A stretch of DNA of 64,000 nucleotides, taken from positions 248,001 to 312,000 of the forward strand of contig NZ_CANMUA010000002.1 in assembly GCF_947500995.1 (NCBI RefSeq). The letters are read 5' to 3'. The notes beneath the pieces were generated by a model. The model searched no databases. It saw only the letters and a program-made list of their open reading frames with translations, and had not been told where the DNA came from. The translations under genes were made by a program, and so were the position numbers. The stretch is from an uncultured Serinicoccus sp. (GTDB taxonomy: Bacteria > Actinomycetota > Actinomycetes > Actinomycetales > Dermatophilaceae). Below, one piece after another: positions 10,301-17,909 of this stretch; the first letter of the stretch is position 1, and every line of letters begins with the position of its first letter.

Positions 10301-11959
10301 GAGGTCGAGGATCTCGCCGGCGCTGGTGCGGGTGCCGTCCTGGTCGAGCAGCTCCTCCAGCGCCTGCTGCACCGTGAAACGGGTCAGCACCTCCGGCGTG
10401 TAGTAGGACGCCGACTGCTGGCGCTCCCGACCCGCCAGGCGGAAGACGAAGGAGCCCTTCGGGTGCACCACCGCGCGGGACTCCCCCGTGTCTGGGTCGA
10501 CCACACGCACGAAGTCCTTCTCGGCCAAGTGGTCAGCTCGGTCCACCGGCACGACCCAGGACCCCTTGGAGGCATCGCCGTCCTTGGCCACCTCGTAGAG
10601 GTCGTCGGTGGCGAAGAACCCGGTGTAGGACATCAGGCCCTCGTAGACCGCGCCGAGCTGGTTGATGCCGAGCTCGACGTAGGAGATGAAGCCCCGCTCA
10701 CGCCCCTTGCGCTCCTTGCTCAGAAGCAGATGACGCAGGACGCGCTGCACAGCCTCGTTGCCGAGCCGCACCTCGTCGATGAGCGCCGTGGCCTGCGGTC
10801 GGAAGAGGTCCGCCCGCAACGGGTCGAACCGAAGCCCCACCGCGCCGGCGTGCGCCTGCTCCTCGGGCGGCCGGTGGCCCGTGTCCACGAGCCGCGAAAG
10901 GCGGTGCAGCGACTCGTAGAGGTGGGTGCCCTCACGGGACCGCTGCTGGTGCAGGTCGACCAGGGTCATCTCGCGCAGGCGGTCGAGCCCGTAGCCGGCG
11001 TCATACTCGCTCGCTCCCGTGGGGAGGACGCCCAGCTCGGGCGAGGCCTCGGCATACAGGAGGAAAAGGATGCGGTAGAGGTAGCGCAGGGACTGGACGG
11101 CCAGCGGCTGCGCCTGGTCGGCGGCCAGTGGCGGCAGGCCCTGTGCCCCTCGGCGGGATACGACCTCGTTGGCGATGATCTCGACCGAGCGACGCACGCC
11201 CTCGCGCAGGTCCTCGGAGACACCCACGGTGTGCTGGACCGACTCCTCCAGCACCGAGGACCACCACACGGAGCCGTCGGCGGCCGGACCGAGGGAGTGT
11301 GCCTCAAGGCACGTCAGGGCGCGGTCGATCTCACCACCTCGCTTGACGTCGTTGCGTTCGGCCACCAGCTGCAGGTCGATCGCCAGGTAACGGCCCTCGG
11401 GCCATCGCTCCTGCTCCGCGATGACGCACCAGCGACCGGCGAGCACCAGCGCGAACGTCGGCGCGTCCTCGCTGACGAACAGGGTAGACAGCTGACGTGC
11501 CACGGACGTGACCATGGTGCCGTCCTCGCCCTCCACCGGCTTGAGCAGGGAGTCGGCGTCCTTGGCCAGCACATCCTCGACGGCGCCAGCCGGTTTCGCG
11601 AGCACGATGACCAGCGGTGGTGCCCCGGTCAGCCCGGGCGAGGACACCGCGGTGATCGGGCCGTGGGTGTCGAGGGTGAACTCCCCGGTGCGGTAACCGA
11701 GCACGTCCATGAGATCGGCATACAGCGCGCGTGCCTCGTCGTGACCGGTGGCGGCCTCCTCGCTGACCGCGCCGAGGCGGCGCTGCAGGTCGGCGCGTCG
11801 CTCCGTGAAGCGGGAGCGGGCGGTGGGGGTGTCCTGATCGTCCCACGCCTTGCGTCGAGCCACGACCTGAGCGTGGAACGACTCGTTGCGCGCGTCGGTG
11901 GTGAAGTAGTGCTCGCTGATCCAGTCCTCGCCGATGACGAAGGCATCGCTGATGGCCAT
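7319..11959 (-). CDS. Large Eco57I/PglX-type DNA adenine methylase (DrmMI-like)
   Basis: A 1546-residue class I SAM-dependent DNA methylase. The start is ATG 11959, one base after the stop of the drmD-like gene; the reading frame is open further upstream but that part overlaps the helicase gene. SAM-binding motif I is EPALGSGAF (557-565) and the catalytic N6-adenine motif is NPPW (931-934). The N-terminal ~500 residues and the long C-terminal target-recognition region resemble Eco57I-type methylases of BREX (PglX) and class 1 DISARM (DrmMI). The expected role is to modify host DNA so the linked helicases spare it. Just downstream of NPPW the base composition drops for about 1.6 kb (separate entry), suggesting exchange of the specificity region. 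The gene ends in a 4-bp overlap with the next helicase. Confidence 0.85.
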   Translation of the reverse strand: MAISDAFVIGEDWISEHYFTTDARNESFHAQVVARRKAWDDQDTPTARSRFTERRADLQRRLGAVSEEAATGHDEARALYADLMDVLGYRTGEFTLDTHGPITAVSSPGLTGAPPLVIVLAKPAGAVEDVLAKDADSLLKPVEGEDGTMVTSVARQLSTLFVSEDAPTFALVLAGRWCVIAEQERWPEGRYLAIDLQLVAERNDVKRGGEIDRALTCLEAHSLGPAADGSVWWSSVLEESVQHTVGVSEDLREGVRRSVEIIANEVVSRRGAQGLPPLAADQAQPLAVQSLRYLYRILFLLYAEASPELGVLPTGASEYDAGYGLDRLREMTLVDLHQQRSREGTHLYESLHRLSRLVDTGHRPPEEQAHAGAVGLRFDPLRADLFRPQATALIDEVRLGNEAVQRVLRHLLLSKERKGRERGFISYVELGINQLGAVYEGLMSYTGFFATDDLYEVAKDGDASKGSWVVPVDRADHLAEKDFVRVVDPDTGESRAVVHPKGSFVFRLAGRERQQSASYYTPEVLTRFTVQQALEELLDQDGTRTSAGEILDLTVCEPALGSGAFALEAVDQLAREYLTRRQEELDRRIDPDDYPRQLQRVKAHIALHQVYGVDLNATAVELAEVSLWLDTMVEGLQAPWFGLRLRRGNSLVGARHAVYPAADVRNKAWLTSTPRDVPLRDLAKEMEDGGIGNAVTAAVHHFLLPARGWGSAVEAPRSVRDLAEDEVRALKTWRSSVRRKPSTTQVKQILDLTQRAEQLWQISLRRLRIAEQESSRRLKLWGREETPETHAVTREQIEVSLADQDGAYRRLRRVMDAWGALWFWPLTETEIDPPSFDEWIDALTLLLGRDTRDSKRGWMDTFQDLTDWDQLGEAEEQDRIYSGAVRVAEVLERHPWLAVCERVAQQQGFFHWELDFATVFAQGGFDLQVGNPPWVRPRSNVEGLLAEGDPWWELAQKPSEAEKADMKGVALHVSGVRDLVVLATGDTFALAEMLAASDTYPLLSGQPDLYRAFMVQVWRHASVQGVSALIHPETHFNDDKAQVLRAAAYRHLRRHWHFVNALLLFDIKDNKQFGIHVYAQRGEVDFEHAVTLYHPDTLLRSLQHDGSGLEPGVRDEEGRWDLRPHAARIQRVTNIVLETWGRTSGYEGSWQSAPMVYAVNTAQARVFQAASRNRLVRDVGFHYSRGWDQSIDRKRGVFVSEWGAVDSWAQAILQGSHIQVSTPLAASPNPTLKHQQDWTEADLEALGPRDVPVTEFKPAWDTPLYDAKYGSWPTAEASIPVRSVPRLAWRSMTAANVGERTLMAALIPAEAGHTHTIISAAVPGSTDPRSLISAAGLAASLVADFLIRSIPRSTISGSTFGRLPMVDEDHPLIDQLLLRVLQLNCLTDAYAELWCTGWSDAYLLDRAIVRHRQSEVTPQWSPQVSLRIARDRRDALVEIDALIALMVGIGIEDLCTVYRSHFGVLVGADRRKHVFDSKGRLVPGSVLTSWRRWGDDLPVTDRTAVHPGSGVEYTYELPFGSLDREADMRAAYAEFERRLSAAGGSA
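7480..9150 (-). other. AT-richer segment inside the methylase gene (target-recognition region)
   Basis: Within the methylase gene, bases ~7480-9150 are about 50-56% G+C in lines counted by hand (30/60 at 7801-7860, 33/60 at 8641-8700), against ~70% on both sides. Codons such as ATA, AAT, TTA and AGG-type codons appear here but are nearly absent in the neighbours. The reading frame stays open throughout. The segment begins just downstream of the catalytic NPPW motif and covers most of the C-terminal part, where sequence specificity of such enzymes resides. Inference: a horizontally exchanged target-recognition domain. Confidence 0.7.
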
Positions 11960-11960
11960 G

Positions 11961-14822
11961 TCAGCCTTCCTGTACGGGATGGTCGGAGGGCACGACGACG
12001 AGCAGCGGGCGCACCAGCTGCCGGTCGGGGGCACGCTCGGCGGCGAGCCTCTGCTCCTCGGCGACGCCCGTGCGGCGGGTGCGCACCTGCGAGCGCTGGA
12101 TGAGGACGTCGGCCTCCTCGGTCCACGACTGCGCACGGTGCACCCACTCGTCGACGCGGCGGAGGGTCTCGGCCTCGGCGGCAGCCACGACGGTCTTGAG
12201 CTGGTCCCGCGCGCTCTGGACCGCCGTCGGCATCAACCGGTCGAGCTGGTATGCCGCGGCGACCGCGCCGGGGTTGCTGCCCCCACGGCTCACACCGACC
12301 GCGGTCAGCATGGCCTCGGCGCTCTCGTGCACGGTGACGGGGGCGAAGCCGGGACCGCCGCGGGGGAAGTCGACCTGCAGCCAGGTCGACGTGACCGTGT
12401 GGCCCGAGCGGTTCGTCAACGAGCCGAGGAGCAGGACCGCGGGCGCCTCGACTGTCCCCCGGACGGCGAAGACCTGGTTGCGGGCCAGGCTCGCCAGGGC
12501 ACGGTCGCTCACCCAGTCGAGGACGGGGTGCAGCGGTGCGAGGTAGTGCGCCTCGGGCCAGGACGAGTCTGAAGCGTCGCTGAGCGCGCCGGCGAGCAAC
12601 GCCTGCCCCTTGGCCTTCGTGGTCGCGAGCTTGAAGGTGTCGGTGACGCGGCGGTCGCGCAGATAGGACTGAGGCAGCACCTCGAGTCGTCGACGCAGGT
12701 CCGACGGCGGTGCGAGCTCGACGACCTGCTCATGGGTGTGTTCGCGCCAGCTGACGCCTCCGCCCTGCTCCGCCGGCGGCTGCTGGGGCTGGGTGTAGAC
12801 CTCGAGGAGCGCCTCCTTGAGGAAGTCGGAGGGGGCGGCGTACAGGCCCTTCTCGCCCGCCGCGGACCCGGTCGCCGTGGTTGCCTTGCCCCCCAGTGCC
12901 TGGAGCCGGGCGAGGAGGCCGGCGACGTCGTCCCGCTGCGCGACCTCGTCCGGGTTGGCCACCACGTCGTCGAGGTCACGCTGGCCCGCGAGGACCTCGC
13001 GGATGCGGCTCTCCTCCGCCTCCACGTCATACTCGCCCATCAAGCCGGCGACATCCCCGAGCGCGGTGTGGGCCTCGTGCTCCTTCTCCATCAGCCGGGT
13101 GAGCACCCGCAAGTCGCCGGAGAAACGGGGGTGAGTGGGCTCGAGCAGGAGGGTGGTGATCTGCGGGCGGTGGCGCTGACCGTAGCGGTCGATGCGGCCG
13201 TTGCGCTGCTCGAGCCGGATGAGCGACCAGGGGATGTCGTAGTGCACGAGCTCGTGACACTGCAGGTGCAGGTTGACGCCCTCGGAGGCGACGTCTCCAG
13301 TGATGAGGACGCGGATCGGCGAGGTCGTCTGCTTGAAGCTCTCGACGATGCCCTGCTGGTCCTGGTCGGACAGGCCGCCGTGCAGGATGGCCACGGCGTC
13401 GGCGGGGAGTTCGAGGTCGCGGCGGACGCGCTCTGCGAGCCAGTGCAGGGTGGCGATCCGCTCGGCGAAGACGACAACCCGATCGGGGCTGCCGGGGACC
13501 ACACCGACGGACCGGAGGTGGTCCAACAGCGCGGCATACTTGCCGCCCGTCTCGGTGAGGCTGCGCTGGTTAACGTCACGGAGGCGCTGGAGCGCCTCGA
13601 TCTCGGCCGCCTCCGCCGGGTGATCCGCGTCGAGCCGGGCGATGCGCTGGCGGAGGGTCTCCTCCAGGGCAGCCGGGGAGGAGAGGAAGGCCTTGGCGAG
13701 CGTCCACGGGAAGAGCCCGGAGCCCTTGGAGTGCGGGCTTCTCCCGCCGTGGGGGTGCAGCCACGTGTCGGCCAGCTCGTGGGCGACGTCGTCCTCGCCG
13801 GGTGAGGCGGGCACGAGGATGTTCTGCGGCTCGAGGCGCTCGGCCCAGGCGGCACCGACCACGCGGGCGACCTCGGGGCTGTGGCGGTGCCGGCGCAGCA
13901 CCAGGCGCCGCACCTCGTCCTCGACCAGCGACCCGTCGGGACGGACCGCGGTCGGCTCGAGGAGGCGGATGAGCTCGGCGAAGGACTCTGCCTTGCCGTT
14001 GTGCGGGGTCGCGGAGGCGAGGATCAGCGCGTCGGTCTGCGGCGCCAGCGTGGTGGCGAGCTTGTTGTTCTGCGTGGCCGAGTTGGTGATGTTGTGCGAC
14101 TCGTCGATGACGACCGCGTCCCACCGGTGCTTCTTGAGGTGCGCGAGGTAGCGCTCGCTCTTCAGCGTGTCGATGGAGATGATGGCGCGCTTGTAGAGCG
14201 AGAACGGGTTGCGGGTGGCGGGCAGCTGCTGACGCACCCGTTGGATGCCGACCGAGTCGAGGCGCACGAACGGCAGGGCGAACCTGGTCCACATCTCGTG
14301 CTGCATCTGCTCGAGGACGTGCCGGGGCGTGACGATGAGGATGCGCTCGCCGCGGCCGCGTCGGACGAGCTCGGACAGGATCATGCCGATCTCGAGGGTC
14401 TTTCCGAGGCCCACGGCATCGGCGAGCAGGATCCGCGGGCGAAGGTTGGCGGGGTCGAGGGCGCGGCGCACGGCCTCCTGCTGGTAGTCCAGCGGGTCCG
14501 CGAGCGCCTGTGTCGAGACGGTCACCGAGGGGTCGTCCACGGGCAGGGGCGTCTTGCGCAGCGTCGACTCGAGCCAGAGGAGCGAGCGGCGGTAGCCCGG
14601 TGAGTCGTCGCCGACGACCTTGGCCTCGGCAGGGTCGAGCACCTCGATCTCGTCGAGGGCCTCGTAGAACATGGCCGGCGCGTCCTTGACGAGCTCGGTG
14701 AGCCCGCGCACGGAGACGAGGGCCCCGTCGGTGGCTTGCTCGACGTTGGTGACCAGCCACTCCTCGTCACGGACGACGACGACTGAGCCTGGCGCCACTG
14801 CCAGCGTGGACGTGGAAGTCAA
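11961..14822 (-). CDS. drmD: DISARM-type SNF2-like helicase DrmD
   Basis: A 953-residue SNF2-family ATPase. Walker A is DAVGLGKT (135-142), the Walker B box is DESH (240-243), and the C-terminal half has EGVNLHLQCHELVHYD and RNGRIDRYGQ (motif VI). The run from Walker A through the RLDSVGIQRVR segment matches my recollection of DrmD, the signature helicase of class 1 DISARM. The start is TTG 14822, preceded by a GGGGTGGAG ribosome-binding stretch; the next Met is only at residue 51, after conserved sequence. It lies 69 bp after the 687-aa gene and one base before the methylase, so it belongs to the same operon. Expected role: ATP-driven translocation on incoming DNA. The family call is firm; membership of a true DISARM system is inferred. 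Confidence 0.82.
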   Translation of the reverse strand: MTSTSTLAVAPGSVVVVRDEEWLVTNVEQATDGALVSVRGLTELVKDAPAMFYEALDEIEVLDPAEAKVVGDDSPGYRRSLLWLESTLRKTPLPVDDPSVTVSTQALADPLDYQQEAVRRALDPANLRPRILLADAVGLGKTLEIGMILSELVRRGRGERILIVTPRHVLEQMQHEMWTRFALPFVRLDSVGIQRVRQQLPATRNPFSLYKRAIISIDTLKSERYLAHLKKHRWDAVVIDESHNITNSATQNNKLATTLAPQTDALILASATPHNGKAESFAELIRLLEPTAVRPDGSLVEDEVRRLVLRRHRHSPEVARVVGAAWAERLEPQNILVPASPGEDDVAHELADTWLHPHGGRSPHSKGSGLFPWTLAKAFLSSPAALEETLRQRIARLDADHPAEAAEIEALQRLRDVNQRSLTETGGKYAALLDHLRSVGVVPGSPDRVVVFAERIATLHWLAERVRRDLELPADAVAILHGGLSDQDQQGIVESFKQTTSPIRVLITGDVASEGVNLHLQCHELVHYDIPWSLIRLEQRNGRIDRYGQRHRPQITTLLLEPTHPRFSGDLRVLTRLMEKEHEAHTALGDVAGLMGEYDVEAEESRIREVLAGQRDLDDVVANPDEVAQRDDVAGLLARLQALGGKATTATGSAAGEKGLYAAPSDFLKEALLEVYTQPQQPPAEQGGGVSWREHTHEQVVELAPPSDLRRRLEVLPQSYLRDRRVTDTFKLATTKAKGQALLAGALSDASDSSWPEAHYLAPLHPVLDWVSDRALASLARNQVFAVRGTVEAPAVLLLGSLTNRSGHTVTSTWLQVDFPRGGPGFAPVTVHESAEAMLTAVGVSRGGSNPGAVAAAYQLDRLMPTAVQSARDQLKTVVAAAEAETLRRVDEWVHRAQSWTEEADVLIQRSQVRTRRTGVAEEQRLAAERAPDRQLVRPLLVVVPSDHPVQEG

Positions 14823-14891
14823 CGCTCCACCCCTACTTTCTCTACAACTCCGCAGATCCTATCCAGCCACTCCAGCACCGCGGGCTGGGGG

Positions 14892-16955
14892 TCAGTCCAG
14901 CACGCCCGGCGACTCGCCCCAGAGGTAGTGGTCGTCGATGACGTCCCACTGGGGATCGGGAGTGCCCTGCCACCGCCGGACCGCATCGTGGATGGCGAAG
15001 GCGGCCCCGGGGGTCGAGCCCACCAGTCTCCTTGCTTCCGCGGACTCGGCGACGAACCACATACGCCAGCGGGAGGTCGCAACGAGGCCCAGTCCGGACA
15101 GGGCCGGTCGTGTTGAGTCGACGACCGAGAGCCGCCTGCGGATCTCGGACGCGACGGCGTGCAGGCCTCCCACGGGGTCCCCGGCGTGGAAGACGTCCAG
15201 GCCGCTGGAGCCGGCACGGCGCTTCGGGGGGACGAAGCGGCTGGCGCTGCGGTCGATGATCTTGACCTGGTCGACACGGCCGCCTGTCGCGCCGGCCACC
15301 CGTTCGACGAACTCGTCCTTGATCTCCGCCAGGGGGTCACCTTGGCCGAAGTCGTATGGCACGTGAATGAGGAGCACCTTGCCCCTCCGCTCCAGAGAGC
15401 AACCGGGCCAGGCGGAGCCCAGATCGTGCCCCTCGGCGTCCAACCATGGCCCGAGCTCGTCGGTCCACAGGCGACGAAGGCGCTGGGCCACCACAGTGTC
15501 GTGCAGAGGAGCGGCGGCGGGCCGAGCCTGGTCCGACTGGAGGACGGGTTCTTTCGCCGGGACGGGCCGCGGCTCGGGCTCAGCAGGCGGGAGCAGGTCG
15601 CGCCACAGCACCGACGCGTCTGCCATCCGTTCCGAGAGATCGAAGAGGTAACCGGCGAAGACGTCGATGACCCAGCGGCCGTCAATCTCACCGAGCGCGA
15701 CCAGTCGGTCGACGGACGGCCTGACCTGGTCGAGGACCGCGTCGCAGAAGGCCTCCTCCAGGTCGATCGTGCGCGCGGCCGCCGTCCTCCAGCTGTCGCC
15801 CTGGTGGACGACGCCCTCCACACCCACCTTCCGCGAGCGACAGAGGAGGACGAGCTCAGCGACGTCGCTCACGTCATCGAGGTCAAAGACGATCTCCTCG
15901 GTCAGGGCGTCCCGGTCCTTGTCGACCAGGAAGATGCCCAGGAGACTGTCCTCGCGGATGAGGCCCAGCTCGCGCGTGCGTGGATAGACGGCGGCCGCTG
16001 TGACGTCCTCAGCAGGAAAGGACCACCACGGCAGACCGCCATACAGCCCGTGCCATGGCTCCGCAGGATCAGGGGACGCTGGCCGGCCTGAGAGCAACCC
16101 CCGCACCAGTGCGCGCTCCACATAGTCGCCGCGCTCGTGCACCTCCATCCACGCGAACTCCCCCGCCGTCAGCGACTCGACCGCGTAGAGGGGCGCCCGG
16201 AGATGCCAGTGCAGCCGGTCCGAGGGGTCAACACCCTCCCGCTGGGCGCGGCGTTGTGAGGTCTTCAGCAGAGCCAGGTCGTTGACGATGGGGACCAGGT
16301 GACCCGGAGCACCCGGAGTCATGAGTGTCAGCTCCCAGTTGCGCCGCGCGTCGAAGTACGGCCCTTCCGTCAGGCGCTCCAGCTCGGTCTGGACCGAGCG
16401 CGGCGCGCTGCCCAGGATCGACTCGATGACACTCCTGTATCCATGGAGCGGGCGGATCGGCAGTGCTATCAGCGCGTCACGGATCTGTGGCTGGTCTACC
16501 CCGAAGACCTCCTCAAGCAGGTCCCGCGTCCGGGCGTCGTCGTTTGGGCCGCTGCGGAACCGTCGGCTGGCCCAGAGTTCGGTCAGCAGCTCGACGGCCG
16601 CGTGCGGCTGCCACGGGACGGGCGCACGAAGGGAACGGTAGGTCATCCGCTCCTTGACGTTGGCGAGCACAGCCTCGGCGAGGCGCTTGTCCTGTACGAA
16701 GCGAGAGAGCGCCTGGGTGGCCTCTTCATCGCCGCGATCCTGCAGGACGGAGAACACAGCGCCTGCACAGGCCGCGGCTGCGGCGAACTCACGTGGCTCG
16801 AGGTGCGCGGGGATCGCCTCGACGAGCTGCTCGCGAACATCTCCGGCCCACTCGATGGTCTCCGAAACCAGCCCCCGGATCCACTCCTCCCGCTCGCTGG
16901 AGAGCTCCTCCATCTCGTCGCCGAAGTCGTCGTACTCCTCGAGCTCTGCGTCCAA
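14892..16955 (-). CDS. Unrecognised 687-aa protein leading the defence operon
   Basis: A 687-residue soluble protein that I do not recognise. The likely start is TTG 16955 behind an AGGGGGCGG stretch; Met15 is an alternative. The first 20 residues are strongly acidic (Asp/Glu-rich). The middle is alpha-helical-looking with many Trp and Arg residues. Around residue 480 a Pro/Ala/Glu-rich linker precedes a C-terminal domain of ~200 residues that starts near the residues RRLWTDELGPWL and contains VLLIHVPYDFGQGDP. No Walker, nuclease or methylase motif and no membrane segment is visible. It is the first gene of the minus-strand operon, 69 bp before the drmD-like gene, so a role as sensor, loader or specificity factor of that system is possible but unproven. 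Confidence 0.7.
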   Translation of the reverse strand: MDAELEEYDDFGDEMEELSSEREEWIRGLVSETIEWAGDVREQLVEAIPAHLEPREFAAAAACAGAVFSVLQDRGDEEATQALSRFVQDKRLAEAVLANVKERMTYRSLRAPVPWQPHAAVELLTELWASRRFRSGPNDDARTRDLLEEVFGVDQPQIRDALIALPIRPLHGYRSVIESILGSAPRSVQTELERLTEGPYFDARRNWELTLMTPGAPGHLVPIVNDLALLKTSQRRAQREGVDPSDRLHWHLRAPLYAVESLTAGEFAWMEVHERGDYVERALVRGLLSGRPASPDPAEPWHGLYGGLPWWSFPAEDVTAAAVYPRTRELGLIREDSLLGIFLVDKDRDALTEEIVFDLDDVSDVAELVLLCRSRKVGVEGVVHQGDSWRTAAARTIDLEEAFCDAVLDQVRPSVDRLVALGEIDGRWVIDVFAGYLFDLSERMADASVLWRDLLPPAEPEPRPVPAKEPVLQSDQARPAAAPLHDTVVAQRLRRLWTDELGPWLDAEGHDLGSAWPGCSLERRGKVLLIHVPYDFGQGDPLAEIKDEFVERVAGATGGRVDQVKIIDRSASRFVPPKRRAGSSGLDVFHAGDPVGGLHAVASEIRRRLSVVDSTRPALSGLGLVATSRWRMWFVAESAEARRLVGSTPGAAFAIHDAVRRWQGTPDPQWDVIDDHYLWGESPGVLD

Positions 16956-16991
16956 CGCCGCCCCCTGAACCGGACTGATCTGACCAGGGCC

Positions 16992-16997
16992 ACCCTA
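16992..16997 (-). promoter_or_regulatory. Possible -10 box of the DISARM-like operon
   Basis: Minus-strand TAGGGT lies ~36 nt upstream of the TTG start at 16955, giving a short leader of about 30 nt with a purine-rich Shine-Dalgarno stretch. No well-spaced -35 box is evident (a TTGCTA sits 25 nt further upstream, too far). It matches the TAnnnT -10 pattern used elsewhere in the window. Confidence 0.3.
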
Positions 16998-17119
16998 GGA
17001 CGCGACTGCGGGCTGGGCGGGGTAGCAACACACCGCGGAGTGCGCCTCCTACCTGCTTGCCCACTCCTCGATTCGGCGATTCCGCGCGACGATGAAGGCG
17101 TTGCTGGCGTGGGCGGAAT

Positions 17120-17740
17120 CTAGGTAGTCCCCAACCGTCCGTGCGACCGCCGGACTGCGGAAGCCGTCAAGGGGTGGAAGAAGCGGATCTCGCCGGCGGC
17201 GTCGAGGAGGTCCTGCAGGAGCCAGAACTGCACATACCCGTCGAAGTCCACGAAAAGTTCGAAGAAGTAGCCGTACCGCTCCAGCACCTCGGACAGAGGA
17301 CTCTCCTTTGCGTCGTAATGACGACGGATGCACTCGAGCATGAGATCGAAGCGGTCGGCGATACGCGGGTGGAACCCGCGCGCGCCGTTGATCGTCATCT
17401 GCCGACCAACCTTCTCGCCCGGGAAGAGGAGGGAGCTGCCAATCGTGTAGCCACGGTCCGGTGGTCGGCGCTCGGGTGGGATCTGGGCGAGAACGCCAGC
17501 AGCCTTGCCGTGAAGGTTCGTGGTGATCGCATCACTGGCGGGATAGATCGTCCGCTCCTTGGCCTCATGCACGAGGTACGCCCCCGCCCGGTCCTTCAGG
17601 TCGAATACCGGGCCAGATGGCAGCGGCTTGGTCCAGAGAAGCCGGTGGTAGCGCTTCAGGGTCGGGCTGACGGCGTCGGCGTCCTTACCGGAGGGAGTCT
17701 CTTTGAGGAAGTCGAACTGCGTGTCGATGGGCATCGTCAT
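17120..17740 (-). CDS. DUF6994-like protein of unknown function
   Basis: A 206-residue protein starting at ATG 17740 (Met3 at 17734 is an alternative). The open frame continues upstream but that part overlaps the divergent DUF6361 gene and its ribosome-binding site, so it is rejected. It has a DTQFDFLKETPSGKD start, a block YHRLLWTKPLP, and the residues YTIGSSLLFPG and FHPRIADRFDLMLECIRRHY. This resembles proteins I recall as DUF6994, with no known activity. Many aromatic and charged residues and no membrane segment suggest a soluble protein. Codon use and G+C are less extreme than in the right half of the window. It is divergent from the DUF6361 operon across a 169-bp gap, and 164 bp upstream of the DISARM-like operon on the same strand. 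Its role is unknown. Confidence 0.7.
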   Translation of the reverse strand: MTMPIDTQFDFLKETPSGKDADAVSPTLKRYHRLLWTKPLPSGPVFDLKDRAGAYLVHEAKERTIYPASDAITTNLHGKAAGVLAQIPPERRPPDRGYTIGSSLLFPGEKVGRQMTINGARGFHPRIADRFDLMLECIRRHYDAKESPLSEVLERYGYFFELFVDFDGYVQFWLLQDLLDAAGEIRFFHPLTASAVRRSHGRLGTT

Positions 17741-17909
17741 CCGGCTCAATCCCGCCTTCGTAGGGCTTGCTCCGAGGCTAGCTACGAGAATCCCTTCTGG
17801 ACAGATGTCGGGTTCGTCGGGAGGTACGTCTAGGCTCTCGGGCGGAAGACCCGCGCATAGGTAGCGGCACGCGAAGCAGTCATCGACGACTGCGCAGGAG
17901 GGGATCGAC

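Noticed and set aside
9590-12103. An 837-aa plus-strand open frame over the methylase
   Set aside because: Antisense to a gene with SAM and NPPW motifs; the protein is low-complexity Arg/Gly/Leu/Val with no recognisable motif.
11960-12136. N-terminal extension of the methylase to 12136
   Set aside because: The extra residues overlap the drmD-like coding end in another frame; ATG 11959 just after the previous stop gives normal operon spacing.
1-16955. A BREX system
   Set aside because: The methylase resembles PglX, but no PglZ, BrxC, BrxA, BrxB or BrxL gene is seen; the helicase set fits DISARM better.
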